The translations under genes were made by a program, and so were the position numbers. The notes beneath the pieces were generated by a model. It was not told the origin of the DNA. It was given only the letters and a program-made list of their open reading frames with translations, and made no database searches. A DNA stretch of 64,000 bases from Labedella phragmitis (GTDB lineage: Bacteria; Actinomycetota; Actinomycetes; Actinomycetales; Microbacteriaceae), in NCBI RefSeq assembly GCF_004078635.1, contig NZ_RZNB01000002.1:124001-188000 (forward strand). Reading direction: 5' to 3'. Shown in pieces: positions 17,025 to 26,039 of this stretch; within the stretch, counting starts at the first letter, position 1, and every line of letters begins with the position of its first letter.

Positions 17025-18326
17025 GTGCTCGAGTTCGACGGATCCGGGGTGGTCTTCGCGGCGATCGGTCTCGCGACCCTCGCCGCCGCGCTCCTTCCCC
17101 GCGTGCTCGGGCGGCTCCCCGTGTCGATGCCGATGGTGTTCCTCGGTGCGGGGATCCTCGGCTTCGCCCTCATGCCGAATCTGCCGGATCCGTCACCGAT
17201 GGAGCATCCCGAGGTCGCGCTGCACCTGACGGAGATCTGCGTGATCGTGTCGCTCATGGGTGCCGGCCTCGCGATCAACCGGGCGCCGTCGCTCCGCGGC
17301 TGGTCGTCGACCTGGCGGCTGCTCAGCATCACGATGCCGCTCTCGATGCTCGCCGTCGGGGTACTCGGGTGGGCCGTCCTCGGACTCGGGCTCGCGAGCG
17401 CCGTCCTCCTCGCGGCGGCGCTCGCACCCACCGATCCCGTCCTCGCGACCGAGGTCCAGGTGAGCGAACCGGTGACCGACGCGGAGGCGGAGGACGACGA
17501 GGCGCGCTTCGCGCTCACCTCGGAGGCGGGACTCAACGACGGGCTCGCGTTCCCCTTCACGTACGCGGCGATCGCGCTCAGCCTCGCCGGCGCCGGATCC
17601 GCGTCGTGGCTGGGGGAGTGGTTCCTCGCCGACGTCCTCTGGCGACTGGCTCTCGGCGTCGGCATCGGCTACCTCACGGGACGGCTGCTCGGGAGGCTCT
17701 TCTTCTCGTCGCTCTCCGAGCGGCTCGGTCTCACCGAGAAGGCGGAGGGTTTCGTCGCCCTCGCGGCCACCTTCCTCGCGTACGGCGCGACGGAGTCCGC
17801 CGAGGGCTACGGCTTCATCGCCGTCTTCGTGTGTGCGACCGCCCTACGGGCCTCGGAGCGCGCGCACGGCTATCACTCGGTGCTGCACAAATTCGTCGAG
17901 CAGATCGAGCGCCTCCTCACGGTCGCCGTCGTCGTCCTGCTCGGCGGCTCGGTCGCGCGCGGCGCCCTCGACTCGATCGGGTGGGTCGACGTCCTCGTCG
18001 TCGCCGTGATCCTCGTCATCGTGCGCCCCGTCGCGGGGTACATCGGGCTCTCGCCGGGGAAGACCGGACCGAAGGAGCGCGCGGTCATCTCGTTCTTCGG
18101 TGTGCGTGGCGTCGGCTCCCTCTTCTACATCGCCTTCGCCCTGCAGGAGGGCGAGTTCCCGGGCGGGGAGCACCTCTGGGCGCTCACGTCACTCGTCGTG
18201 ATCGGCTCGATCGTGCTCCACGGGGCGACGGCGACGCCCATCATGGCGATGCTCGATCGGCGCCGCGCGCGGGCGGCCCGACGGGCCGGCGTCGGTGACG
18301 ACGACGCCGCGAGCATCGCCGTATAG
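17025..18326 (+). CDS. Cation:proton antiporter (CPA1 family)
   Basis: A 433-residue integral membrane protein with about 12 hydrophobic segments. The ion-binding signatures of the CPA1 Na+/H+ antiporters are present: LAPTDPVLATEVQV near residue 140 and SEAGLNDGLAFPF near residue 170, with the essential Asp in each. A later FFGVRGVGSLFYIAF matches transmembrane segment 11. It exchanges Na+ or K+ for H+ across the membrane. The GTG start is preceded by GGGAGGGAGAGG. It is divergent from the NYN gene and followed by a small membrane protein; no TrkA-type domain is fused. Confidence 0.9.
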   Translation: MLEFDGSGVVFAAIGLATLAAALLPRVLGRLPVSMPMVFLGAGILGFALMPNLPDPSPMEHPEVALHLTEICVIVSLMGAGLAINRAPSLRGWSSTWRLLSITMPLSMLAVGVLGWAVLGLGLASAVLLAAALAPTDPVLATEVQVSEPVTDAEAEDDEARFALTSEAGLNDGLAFPFTYAAIALSLAGAGSASWLGEWFLADVLWRLALGVGIGYLTGRLLGRLFFSSLSERLGLTEKAEGFVALAATFLAYGATESAEGYGFIAVFVCATALRASERAHGYHSVLHKFVEQIERLLTVAVVVLLGGSVARGALDSIGWVDVLVVAVILVIVRPVAGYIGLSPGKTGPKERAVISFFGVRGVGSLFYIAFALQEGEFPGGEHLWALTSLVVIGSIVLHGATATPIMAMLDRRRARAARRAGVGDDDAASIAV

Positions 18327-18399
18327 CAGGACCTGTTGCATCCGTGGCCGCGAGGCGCGCCGACTTGTGTCCTCCGCCCGGCTGACCGACACTTCTCGA

Positions 18400-18738
18400 G
18401 TGAGATCAGCCCACCTCTTCACCGCGGCCACGGTGAGTTACCTCGCCAATTGCGCCGTCGGGACCGGGGTGGCGACGCGAACCATCGACACCTCGAACGT
18501 CCGCTGGGTGCACCACGCGCTCTACATCTCGACGTCGGCTCTCGCGGCCGCGGCAGCGGCGGCGGGTCTCCGTCGGGGCGCGGGCAGGTCGACGCGGGCT
18601 GCCACCCTCGCCCTCGCACCCGCCGCGGTACCGCTCTCCCTCATCCCGTACCTCGGCTCGCACTCGAACCGGCACATCGTCGTGGCGCTCACGGCCGCGC
18701 CGTTCTTCGCCGCGGGCCTCATCCGAGCCTGGAGGTGA
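18400..18738 (+). CDS. Small four-helix membrane protein
   Basis: A 112-residue hydrophobic protein with four predicted helices: [58 protein letters not shown] and [19 protein letters not shown]. The start is uncertain: GTG 18400 is taken because it begins just before the first helix; GTG 18367 in the same frame would add 11 residues. Its stop overlaps the Shine-Dalgarno region of the following nitroreductase gene, so the two are probably cotranscribed. I do not recognise the family. Confidence 0.6.
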   Translation: MRSAHLFTAATVSYLANCAVGTGVATRTIDTSNVRWVHHALYISTSALAAAAAAAGLRRGAGRSTRAATLALAPAAVPLSLIPYLGSHSNRHIVVALTAAPFFAAGLIRAWR

Positions 18739-18740
18739 CC

Positions 18741-19532
18741 GTGGACCTCCTCGAGGCCATCAGACGTCGCAAGACGACCAATGGGGCGTTCCTGCCCGAT
18801 CCCGTGTCCGAGGAGCACCAGCGCATCCTCATGGAGGTCGCCGGTCGTGCCCCGTCGCAGCTCAACAGCCAACCGTGGCGCTTCGTGATCGTCGAGGACC
18901 GTTCGACGATCGAACGCGTCGCCGACATCAGCGGGTCGAGCATGACCGAGGCGATGTCGAACGGCACGTTCTTCGAGCGCTACAAGCCGTACTTCCGTTT
19001 CAGCGCCGCGGAGATGGAGCGGCGCCGCGACGGCATGCTCTTCGACAAGCTGCCGGCACCGCTGCGACCGTTCACGAGCCAGGCCTTCACGAAGCGCGGG
19101 CAGACTCTCATGAACGCCCTGGGCGTGCCGAAGACCCTGGGCTCGGAGAACCGGAATCTCGTCGCGGGGTCCCCGCTCCTCCTCGGCGTCATGCTCGACC
19201 GCTCCGAATACCGGCCGGGCGAACTGTCGTCGTTCTACTCGCTCTTCAGCATGGGGGCGGCGATGGAGAACGTCTGGCTCACGACCACGGAGCTCGGGAT
19301 GGGCATCCAGTTCGTCTCGTTCCCCATGGAGGTGCCGGGAAAGTGGGACCTCATCGTCGACCTGCTGAAGGTGCCGGACGAGCTCGAGCTCATGGCCGTC
19401 TACCGGCTGGGTTACCTGCCGCCCGAGCAGCGTCGACCCGCGATCGACTGGTCGAGCCATCAGCGGAAGCTGCCGTCGCAATACGTCTATCGAGAGACGT
19501 GCGAGACGCCGCAAGCGGGCTGGGACGACTGA
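18741..19532 (+). CDS. Nitroreductase-family FMN protein
   Basis: A 263-residue protein of the nitroreductase fold. The N-terminus [26 protein letters not shown] carries the RR FMN-phosphate contact, [17 protein letters not shown] is the FMN-binding signature, and [22 protein letters not shown] corresponds to the later flavin-binding helix. The family reduces nitro-aromatics, quinones or enones with NAD(P)H. A long internal helix region (residues 75-130, with [20 protein letters not shown]) extends it beyond the minimal fold. GTG 18741 sits five bases after GGAGG; GTG 18735 is an alternative. Confidence 0.85.
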   Translation: MDLLEAIRRRKTTNGAFLPDPVSEEHQRILMEVAGRAPSQLNSQPWRFVIVEDRSTIERVADISGSSMTEAMSNGTFFERYKPYFRFSAAEMERRRDGMLFDKLPAPLRPFTSQAFTKRGQTLMNALGVPKTLGSENRNLVAGSPLLLGVMLDRSEYRPGELSSFYSLFSMGAAMENVWLTTTELGMGIQFVSFPMEVPGKWDLIVDLLKVPDELELMAVYRLGYLPPEQRRPAIDWSSHQRKLPSQYVYRETCETPQAGWDD

Positions 19533-19567
19533 CCGGTCGGCGACCGTCTTCCACCGACGCGGCACCT

Positions 19568-19867
19568 TCAGCGCAGCGGGGACCCGACCACGTCGAAGCG
19601 GAATCCGCCGAAGTCGCCCGAGAGGAGCGGCATCGCCTCGGCGATGCTCGCCTTCACGCTCTCGAGCTGGAGTGACGCGGCGTGCGCCTCGGCCGAGATC
19701 CAGAGCTCGCTCACGAAGACCGTGTCCGGGTGTTCGGGGTTGACCCCAACCTCGTAGCTGAGGCAACCCGACTGGGCGAGGACCGTCGACGGGCGGGTGA
19801 GGATCTCGACGACCTCGTCGCGTCGACCGGGCTGGACTCCGAGGGTTCCCACGTTCGCGAATGTCAT
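19568..19867 (-). CDS. Antibiotic-biosynthesis-monooxygenase (ABM) fold protein
   Basis: A 99-residue dimeric alpha-beta barrel protein: GTLGVQPGRRDEVVEIL at the N-terminus, GCLSYEVGVNPEHPDTVFVSELW in the centre and ASLQLESVKASIAEAMPLL near the end, all typical of YgiN-type ABM proteins. Members act as quinol monooxygenases or heme-degrading enzymes, but many small ones are uncharacterised. The ATG at 19867 lacks a clear Shine-Dalgarno site. It is divergent from the beta-propeller gene, whose likely -10 lies 67 bp away. Confidence 0.82.
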   Translation of the reverse strand: MTFANVGTLGVQPGRRDEVVEILTRPSTVLAQSGCLSYEVGVNPEHPDTVFVSELWISAEAHAASLQLESVKASIAEAMPLLSGDFGGFRFDVVGSPLR

Positions 19868-19945
19868 GGGGACAGCATGGCGGACGCCCCCGACATCGCC
19901 ACAAGCCTCTGGCCCGGCGCCGGACCGTCCGCCTAGCATCGGGGT

Positions 19946-20854
19946 ATGGACGCAGCGCAGCAGTCGGAGTCGACCGGAGGGCGCCGGCACGCGCCCGGGC
20001 AGTGGAGCACGGTGTGGGTCGCTCCGCTCGAGGGAGAGCCGTTCGTCGTGCTCGAGAGCACGGACCTGCTCCTCGAGGCGCCGAACTGGTCGGACGACGG
20101 CAGGCTCGTGCTCAACGGCGGCGGCCGGCTCTGGTCGCTCCCCCCGACGCACGGCGCCGGATTGTCGCCGATCGGGATCGACGGCGTCTCCCGCCTCAAC
20201 AACGATCACGTGCTCGCGCCGGACGGCGACGACGTCTTCGTCACGTCGGACGACGGGCACCTCTACGTCGCGCCGCTCTCGGGCGGGACGGCCCGCCGCA
20301 TCACGGACGACCGTAACGTGCGCCACTACCTGCACGGGGTGAGTCCCGACGGTGGCACCCTCGCCTTCGTCGAGATCCCGTGCGAGCATGACGGCCGCGA
20401 TCCGCAAGGCCGCCTCGGGCTCGTCTCCGCGACCGGGGGAGAGGTCCGTCACCTCGACGCGGGCGACGGCCACCTCGACGGGCCGGAGTTCACGCCGGAC
20501 GGCGAGTGGATCGTCTTCAACTCCGACGCCTTCACGGACGAGCCGGGGCACGCCCAGCTCGGGCGCATCCGCGTCGACGGTTCGGGGCTCGAGCGCCTCG
20601 TCGAGAGCGATACGGTCGACTGGTTCCCGCACCTCTCGCCCGACGGCCGGTTCGCGTCGTACGTCTCGTTCCCCGCCGGCACCATCGGTCATCCCGCCGA
20701 CGTCCCGGTCGTCGTGAACGTCGTGTCGACGGAGGACTGGTCGACACCGATCCAGAGCTACGCGGTCTTCGGGGGTCAGGGCACGCTCAACGTCAACAGC
20801 TGGTCGCCCGACTCGGACGCGCTCGCCTTCGTCGAGTATCCGACGCGCGAGTAG
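19946..20854 (+). CDS. TolB-like six-bladed beta-propeller protein
   Basis: A 302-residue protein made of repeated WD40/TolB-like blades. SPDGGTLAFVEIP, TPDGEWIVFNSD, SPDGRFASYVS and SPDSDALAFVEYP mark successive blade strands. There is no signal peptide, so it acts in the cytosol unlike the periplasmic TolB. TAGCAT ends six bases before the ATG, suggesting a leaderless transcript. Related proteins are annotated as biopolymer transporter TolB or WD40-like; a substrate is unknown. It is convergent with the PLDc_N-type gene across the inverted-repeat region. Confidence 0.82.
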   Translation: MDAAQQSESTGGRRHAPGQWSTVWVAPLEGEPFVVLESTDLLLEAPNWSDDGRLVLNGGGRLWSLPPTHGAGLSPIGIDGVSRLNNDHVLAPDGDDVFVTSDDGHLYVAPLSGGTARRITDDRNVRHYLHGVSPDGGTLAFVEIPCEHDGRDPQGRLGLVSATGGEVRHLDAGDGHLDGPEFTPDGEWIVFNSDAFTDEPGHAQLGRIRVDGSGLERLVESDTVDWFPHLSPDGRFASYVSFPAGTIGHPADVPVVVNVVSTEDWSTPIQSYAVFGGQGTLNVNSWSPDSDALAFVEYPTRE

Positions 20855-20861
20855 CGAAAGA

Positions 20862-21049
20862 GCTACACCCGCACGAGGGCGCCACGTATAGCGGGCGCTC
20901 TCGCGACCGACGAGCCGCCCTCGGCCTCGGTCGCGCGGTCGAGGAGCAGGGAGGCCGGTGAGAGGGCAGCGGGGATGGATGGTTCGTCGAGGGCGCCACG
21001 TCGGTACCGAGGGCGCTAGACGCACATGGCGCCCTCGTGCGGGTGTAGC
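20862..21049. repeat. Inverted-repeat unit filling a convergent intergenic gap
   Basis: The 23-base arm at 20862-20884 (starting GCTACACCCGCACG) is exactly inverted at 21027-21049, with 142 bases between. Part of it (CGAGGGCGCCACGT) is also directly repeated at 20989-21002. The arms lie 7 bp from each flanking stop codon. The interior has no coding signal. It may be a miniature inverted-repeat element or a bidirectional termination structure. Confidence 0.6.
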
Positions 21050-21056
21050 CCTCTGG

Positions 21057-21446
21057 TTAGGGGGAGTCGGGGCGCTTGTCGCCGAGCTCCGCCTCGAGCC
21101 GCTTGATGCGCGCTTGCTTCTCGTAGAACTCGGCCTCGCGCTCGAGGGCGGCGAGCTGCTCCTCGGTGGAGAGCGGACGCTGGATGCGCTGCGGTGCCAG
21201 GGGCCCCGCCGCGGTCGGCGACCGATCCCACCGGCGTCGATCACCGAAGCTCACGTTCTCCTGCTGCGCTCCCCAGTCGCGCCCGACGGTGAACCAGATG
21301 ATGCTCCCGATGACTGGGAGCAGGATCACGAGGAAGACCCACACGAGCTTGGGCAGGTAGCGGACCTGGTCGTCCGGCCGGGTGATGATGTCGATGAGCG
21401 CCCCGAGGAGGACGAGGAATCCGACGGCCGAGATCAGCAAGTACAT
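21057..21446 (-). CDS. PLDc_N-domain membrane protein
   Basis: A 129-residue protein with two N-terminal membrane helices (LLISAVGFLVLLGALIDII and LVWVFLVILLPVIGSIIWFTVG) of the phospholipase D N-terminal (cardiolipin synthase) pattern, then a charged cytoplasmic tail with a coiled-coil-like stretch (TEEQLAALEREAEFYEKQARIKRLEAEL). No PLD catalytic HKD motif is present, as is usual for the short actinobacterial form. ATG 21446 was taken; GTG 21464 would add six residues. Function unknown. Confidence 0.8.
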   Translation of the reverse strand: MYLLISAVGFLVLLGALIDIITRPDDQVRYLPKLVWVFLVILLPVIGSIIWFTVGRDWGAQQENVSFGDRRRWDRSPTAAGPLAPQRIQRPLSTEEQLAALEREAEFYEKQARIKRLEAELGDKRPDSP

Positions 21447-21946
21447 GCCGCACAGTGTATTCACAGCCAGGGAGAGGGGGAAGGACCTTTCCGGGGGTCG
21501 GGGTCGTCGGACTGGGGAGAAGTCGCTTGGCCTCGTCGCCCGGCCAGGAGCCGGTGTGGGACTACACCGCGGTCACCGCGCGGCGAGCCCGTGCGCGCGA
21601 AGGACGGTGTCTTCTACGGCGGCTGGATCACCTCGGAGGTCGTCGGCCCGTCACGGGTGGTCCCGGCACCCGGGGTCGGTGAGCCGGGAGACACTGCCTC
21701 GATCGGCGCAGCGATTGTTTCGATCGTGTTTAGCTTTCATTACTTTGTGAAACTTCTGACGCTCATGTATTGACGCGCGCCCCGCCGACCGGGTTTGCTG
21801 GGCCCACCGCCGCGATCTCCCTCGCCGTCATCTCCGAAGCCGCACATCCCGTGGCACCGACGGCGCCGATCGACGTACCCGCTCCACTCGCACCCACGCA
21901 CCCACCGGGCCCCGAGGCCCGTTCTGCATCCCGACGAGGAGAAACG
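21447..21946. other. 500-bp stretch without a supported gene
   Basis: This is the upstream region of the peptide transporter operon. The first 250 bp are GC-rich; near 21544-21680 the reading VWDY and GEPVRAKDGVFYGGW in two different frames weakly recalls a DUF427-like protein and could be a decayed gene. From about 21710 to 21775 the base composition turns distinctly AT-rich, where a promoter is likely. I see no convincing intact gene in either strand. Confidence 0.5.
21745..21773 (+). promoter_or_regulatory. Candidate promoter of the peptide transporter operon
   Basis: TTGTGA (21745-21750) and TATTGA (21768-21773) are separated by 17 bases in the AT-rich part of the gap. This would give a leader of about 165 nt before the binding-protein start at 21947. 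Other hexamer choices are possible in this AT-rich patch. Confidence 0.35.
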
Positions 21947-23536
21947 ATGAGAAGGAAACAGCGCACCGCCACAGCAGGCGTCCTGCTGGTCGCGGCCATG
22001 GCCCTCACGGCCTGCGCGACCGGCGGTTCCGACACCGCCGACGACGGCACCCGCGCCATCACGATGGGCGTCACCGACCCCGGCACCCTGACACCGGGCC
22101 GCCAGCTCGTCGCCTACGACTTCAACATGGCGGTGTGGGCGCCGCTCACCTTCCTCGAGTCGGACGGGACGCTCAACTACGTCCAGGCCGAGTCCGTCGA
22201 GTCCGAGGACAACATCACCTGGACCATCACTCTCAAGGACGGCTGGACATTCCACGACGGCACCCCGGTCACCGCGCAGAGCTACGTCGACTCGTGGAAC
22301 ACGGTCGCGTACGGTCCGAACGCCTTCGAGAACTCGGGTCAGGTCGCGAACATCGTCGGCTACACGGATCTCAACCCCGCGGAGGGCGAGCCCACCGCGA
22401 CGGAGATGTCGGGACTCACGGTCGTCGACGACTCGACCTTCACGGTCGAGCTCATCGGACCCGACAGCCAGTTCCCGCTCCAGGTCAGCCAGGCGCAGAC
22501 GGCGATGTACCCGATGCCGGAATCGGCCTTCGACGACCTCGACGCCTACAACACTCACCCCGTCGGCAACGGCCCGTTCGAGCTCCAGGACGACTACGTC
22601 GAGAACGAGCCGCTCGTCGTGACGGCGTTCGAGGACTACGCCGGTGACGAGCCCACGACGGATCAGATCACCTTCGTGCCCTACACCGACGACACGACCG
22701 CCTACACCGACGTGCAGGCCGGGAACCTCGACATCGCATCGGTGCCCGCGAGCCGACTGCCGCAAGCGGATGAGGAGTTCGGCGACGCCTTCTACTCGTT
22801 CGAGGCCCCTGGCATCTCCTACCTCGGCCTCCCGCTGTGGGACGAGCGCTACCAGGACGTCCGCGTCCGCCAGGCGATCTCGATGGCGATCGACCGTGAA
22901 ACCATCAACGACGTCATCTACGGCGGCGCGTACACCCCGGCGACGGCCTTCACCCCGGCGATCGAGCCGGGCACACCGGAGGGCATCTGCGGCGAACTCT
23001 GCGAGTACGACCCCGAGGCGGCGAAGGCCCTGCTCGACGAGGCCGGCGGTTTCGAGGGCAGCATGGAGATCTACTTCCCGGGCGGCGGCGGACTCGACGA
23101 GTTCTACAACGCCATCGCGAACAACCTGCGCCAGAACCTCGGCGTCGACGCGACGGCCGTGCCGAGCGCCGACTGGGCCGAGTTCTCCGACAAGCGCACG
23201 GCGAGCGACATCGACGGGCCGTTCTTCTCCCGCTGGGGAGCGCTCTACCCGAGCCAGCAGGCGACGCTGCGTCCGTTCTTCGTCGAGAACGGCGGCTGCG
23301 CGAACTGCATCCCCTGGTACGACGAGTCGGTCAAGGCCGCGATCGACACCGCCGACGCGACGGACCCGGGCGACGGCTCGGCCTACGCCGACGTCCAAGA
23401 CCTCATCCTCGAGGAGTTCCCGGCCCCGCCGCTGTTCTTCGAGACGTACTCCTACGTGACGTCGGATGCGATCAGTGACCTTGCGACCTCGCCGGTCGGC
23501 AACCCGCGTCTCACCCACGTGGAGCTCGCGGACTGA
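21947..23536 (+). CDS. ABC transporter substrate-binding lipoprotein (peptide family, SBP_bac_5)
   Basis: A 529-residue extracytoplasmic binding protein. A positively charged, hydrophobic signal peptide ends in the lipobox LTAC with Cys23, so the mature protein is lipid-anchored. The chain follows the OppA/DppA pattern: LKDGWTFHDGTPVTAQSYVDSW, then VRVRQAISMAIDRETINDVIYGG and an interior GVSTIPD-like region replaced by SVPASRLPQAD. Its ligand is probably a peptide or peptide-like compound, given the peptidase and hydrolase in the operon. ATG 21947 follows GAGGAGA. It is the first gene of the 21947-30510 operon and contains a C-x2-C pair (CANC) late in the chain. Confidence 0.92.
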   Translation: MRRKQRTATAGVLLVAAMALTACATGGSDTADDGTRAITMGVTDPGTLTPGRQLVAYDFNMAVWAPLTFLESDGTLNYVQAESVESEDNITWTITLKDGWTFHDGTPVTAQSYVDSWNTVAYGPNAFENSGQVANIVGYTDLNPAEGEPTATEMSGLTVVDDSTFTVELIGPDSQFPLQVSQAQTAMYPMPESAFDDLDAYNTHPVGNGPFELQDDYVENEPLVVTAFEDYAGDEPTTDQITFVPYTDDTTAYTDVQAGNLDIASVPASRLPQADEEFGDAFYSFEAPGISYLGLPLWDERYQDVRVRQAISMAIDRETINDVIYGGAYTPATAFTPAIEPGTPEGICGELCEYDPEAAKALLDEAGGFEGSMEIYFPGGGGLDEFYNAIANNLRQNLGVDATAVPSADWAEFSDKRTASDIDGPFFSRWGALYPSQQATLRPFFVENGGCANCIPWYDESVKAAIDTADATDPGDGSAYADVQDLILEEFPAPPLFFETYSYVTSDAISDLATSPVGNPRLTHVELAD

Positions 23537-23587
23537 TCACGACGCGACGGGTCCCGTCGTGCGGTATCGCCGCACGACGGGACCCGG

Positions 23588-23667
23588 ACCGCATCACCGC
23601 ATCACCGCCCCACCGCACCACCGCATCACCGCACCACCGCACCACCGCATCACCGCATCACCGCCCC
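23588..23667. repeat. Ten-copy imperfect octanucleotide tandem repeat
   Basis: Ten consecutive 8-base units of the form ACCGCATC, ACCGCACC or ACCGCCCC, in the gap between the binding-protein gene and the M14 peptidase gene. Units differ only at positions 6 and 7. The repeat lies 21 bp from the peptidase start, so copy-number change would alter the mRNA leader. It is not a CRISPR array because there are no spacers. Confidence 0.9.
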
Positions 23668-23688
23668 ACCCGATCCGCAGAGGACGCC

Positions 23689-25116
23689 ATGACCTCCACT
23701 CCGTCGGCCCCGCCGGCCACCCCTCCGGCCACCGGCTCCGTCCCCTCGCTCGCCGAGATCCTCGAGCGGGCCGCGCGCATCGAGCCGCTGTCGACATTCC
23801 CGCCGATCGACGAGCTGCTCGCGGCCGTCGACCTCCTCGCGGCCGGTTCCGAGGGCCGGCTCGTCAAGCGGCGGATCGGCACCTCTCGGCTCGGCGAACC
23901 GCTCAACGAATACGTCATCGGATCCGGGTCCCGTCACGCGCTCGTCGTCGGCGGGGTGCATCCGAACGAACCCATCGGTTTCCACACGGCTCGGGTGCTC
24001 GCCGAACACCTGCTCGCCGAGCCCGAGTTCTTCGCCCGCTTCGACACGACGTGGCACATCGTCCCGTGCATCGACCCCGACGGCGCCCGGCTCAACGAGG
24101 GCTGGTTCGCGAACCCCGGGGATCGCTCTCACTACGCCCGGAAGTTCTACCGGCCCGCTCCGCGGGAGCAGGTCGAATGGTCGTTCCCCATCAACTACAA
24201 GAACGCCTACTTCGATCGGCCGATGCCCGAGACCGATGCGGTCATGAGGCTCATGGTCGAGACCTCGCCGGCGCTCCTCGTCGGCCTGCACAACGCGGAG
24301 CTCGGCGGCGTCTACTACTACGTGAGCCGGGAACTCGCGGGGGCCGTCGACGCGCTGCACGCCATCCCCGACGCGCTCGGGCTCCCGCTCGACGCCGGTG
24401 AACCCGAGTCCGCCGACCTGACCGCCATCGCCCCCGCCGTCTTCCGGGCGCCACTCGCGACGGAGCACTACGACCACCTCGAGTCGCTCGGCGTCGATCC
24501 GACCGTCGAGGTGGGCGGGGGAGGATCGGCCGACTACGCGGCGCAGTTCGGCACGCTCACCCTCATCGCCGAGCTTCCGTACTGGACCCACCCCGACGCG
24601 CTCGACACGGACCCGTCCGAGACGTCCTACGACGACGTCCTGCGTGCGAAGGCCGCCGGTCTCCGTGAGCTCGGAGCGGTCCTCGAACGCGCCCTCGCGG
24701 ACGCCGCCCCGCACCTCTCGATCGAGTCGCCGTTCCTCCGCGCCTCGCGTGCTTTCGTGCCCATGATGACGGTCGCCGGGGACGCCGAGGCCGCACGCGC
24801 CGAGGTCCCCGAGAGCCGACGGCCCGCGACCGTCGCCGAGGTCTTCACGAACGCCGACCTCGTGCGCTGCTTCCGATTGCGGTTCGGCGGCATGCTCGTG
24901 CGGGCGTTCGAGGCCGAGGTCGTCGCGGGAATCGCCCACGTCGAGGTGCGGCGCGCCCACGCCGCCCTGCGTGCCACCTACGACGAGTGGATCGCCGAAT
25001 CGGACGCCGTCGAGGGCATCGCCGTGCTGCCGGTCGAGCGGCTCGTGGGTGTCCAGTACGCCTCGACCCTGGCGATGGCGGGACTGCTCGCCGGGGGCGG
25101 GGAGGACGCCGCATGA
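23689..25116 (+). CDS. M14-family zinc carboxypeptidase-like protein
   Basis: A 475-residue cytoplasmic protein (no signal peptide). Zinc ligands are His91 and Glu94 in GGVHPNEPIG and His201 in VGLHNAELGG; Glu295 in LIAELPYWTHP is the likely catalytic base. This is the M14 metallocarboxypeptidase and succinylglutamate-desuccinylase pattern. It would remove terminal residues from peptides delivered by the transporter. The C-terminal 150 residues are helical without a recognised domain. The stop overlaps the first permease start as ATGA. ATG 23689 follows GAGGA. Confidence 0.85.
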   Translation: MTSTPSAPPATPPATGSVPSLAEILERAARIEPLSTFPPIDELLAAVDLLAAGSEGRLVKRRIGTSRLGEPLNEYVIGSGSRHALVVGGVHPNEPIGFHTARVLAEHLLAEPEFFARFDTTWHIVPCIDPDGARLNEGWFANPGDRSHYARKFYRPAPREQVEWSFPINYKNAYFDRPMPETDAVMRLMVETSPALLVGLHNAELGGVYYYVSRELAGAVDALHAIPDALGLPLDAGEPESADLTAIAPAVFRAPLATEHYDHLESLGVDPTVEVGGGGSADYAAQFGTLTLIAELPYWTHPDALDTDPSETSYDDVLRAKAAGLRELGAVLERALADAAPHLSIESPFLRASRAFVPMMTVAGDAEAARAEVPESRRPATVAEVFTNADLVRCFRLRFGGMLVRAFEAEVVAGIAHVEVRRAHAALRATYDEWIAESDAVEGIAVLPVERLVGVQYASTLAMAGLLAGGGEDAA

Positions 25117-26039
25117 TCCGGTTCGTCGGCCGTCGCGTCCTCGAACTCGCGATCGTGTTCGTCGGCGTCACCTTCATCATCTACGTCATGGTGTTCACGC
25201 TTCCCGGCGACCCGATCGCTGCCCTCGGACGCGATCGGCCGCTGCCCGAGGCCGTGCAGGCGCAACTGCGCGCGCAGTACCACCTCGACGAGCCCGTGTG
25301 GCTGCAGTACCTGCGCTACGTCGGCGGCCTCTTCGCGGGCGACCTCGGGACCGGCTTCGACGGTCGTCCGGTCGGTGACCGGATGGCGGCGCGCTGGCCG
25401 GTCACGATCACCCTCGCGCTCACGGCATGGGCCATCGAGGTCGTCATCGGCGTCCTCCTCGGCCTCGTGACCGGACTCCGCAACGGCGGCCTCCTCGACC
25501 GGACCGTGCTCGTCGGCACGATCCTCGCGACCTCGATCCCCGTCTTCGTCCTCGGCGTCACCGCCCAGCTCGTCTTCGGCCTGCAACTCGGCTGGTTCCC
25601 CATCGCGGGGACGAGCGCCGGGTGGCCGTCAGCGTACCTCCTGCCCGCGATCGTGATCGCCCTGTTCGGCCTCGCGAGCGTCACGCGCCTCATGCGCGGC
25701 AGCGTCGTCGACACGATGCGCTCGGACTTCGTCCGGACCCTCACCGCGAAGGGCATGCCGCGCCGCAACATCGTCGGCGTGCACGTCATGCGCAACTCGG
25801 TCGCCCCCGTCCTCACGTTCCTCGCGATCGACCTCGGCTACCTGCTCGGCGGTACCGTCGTCATCGAGGCGATCTTCAACCTCCCGGGGATCGGAGCGCT
25901 CCTGTTCGATGCGATCAAGACGCATGAGGGCCCGACGGTCGTCGGCGTCGCGACGGCGCTCATCCTGATCTTCCTGGCGACGAGCGTGCTCGTCGACCTC
26001 GTCAATTCGCTGCTCGACCCGAGGATCCGCCATGAGTGA
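25113..26039 (+). CDS. ABC transporter permease (DppB/OppB type)
   Basis: A 308-residue membrane protein with about six helices. The first is typical of DppB (VGRRVLELAIVFVGVTFIIYVMVFTLPGDPI). The EAA loop facing the ATPase is seen as DFVRTLTAKGMPRRNIVGVHVMRNSVAP. It forms the translocation pore with the next permease. Translation is coupled to the M14 gene by an ATGA overlap and its 3' end overlaps the next gene by eight bases. It belongs to the peptide/nickel (PepT) class, type I importer. Confidence 0.93.
   Translation: MIRFVGRRVLELAIVFVGVTFIIYVMVFTLPGDPIAALGRDRPLPEAVQAQLRAQYHLDEPVWLQYLRYVGGLFAGDLGTGFDGRPVGDRMAARWPVTITLALTAWAIEVVIGVLLGLVTGLRNGGLLDRTVLVGTILATSIPVFVLGVTAQLVFGLQLGWFPIAGTSAGWPSAYLLPAIVIALFGLASVTRLMRGSVVDTMRSDFVRTLTAKGMPRRNIVGVHVMRNSVAPVLTFLAIDLGYLLGGTVVIEAIFNLPGIGALLFDAIKTHEGPTVVGVATALILIFLATSVLVDLVNSLLDPRIRHE

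Noticed and set aside
21610-21640. A sequence resembling the 3' end of 16S rRNA (GGCTGGATCACCTC)
   Set aside because: Only about 15 bases match and none of the preceding conserved 16S sequence is present, so it is a coincidence.
23588-23667. CRISPR array
   Set aside because: The ACCGCATC-like units are contiguous 8-mers without spacers and no cas gene is near.
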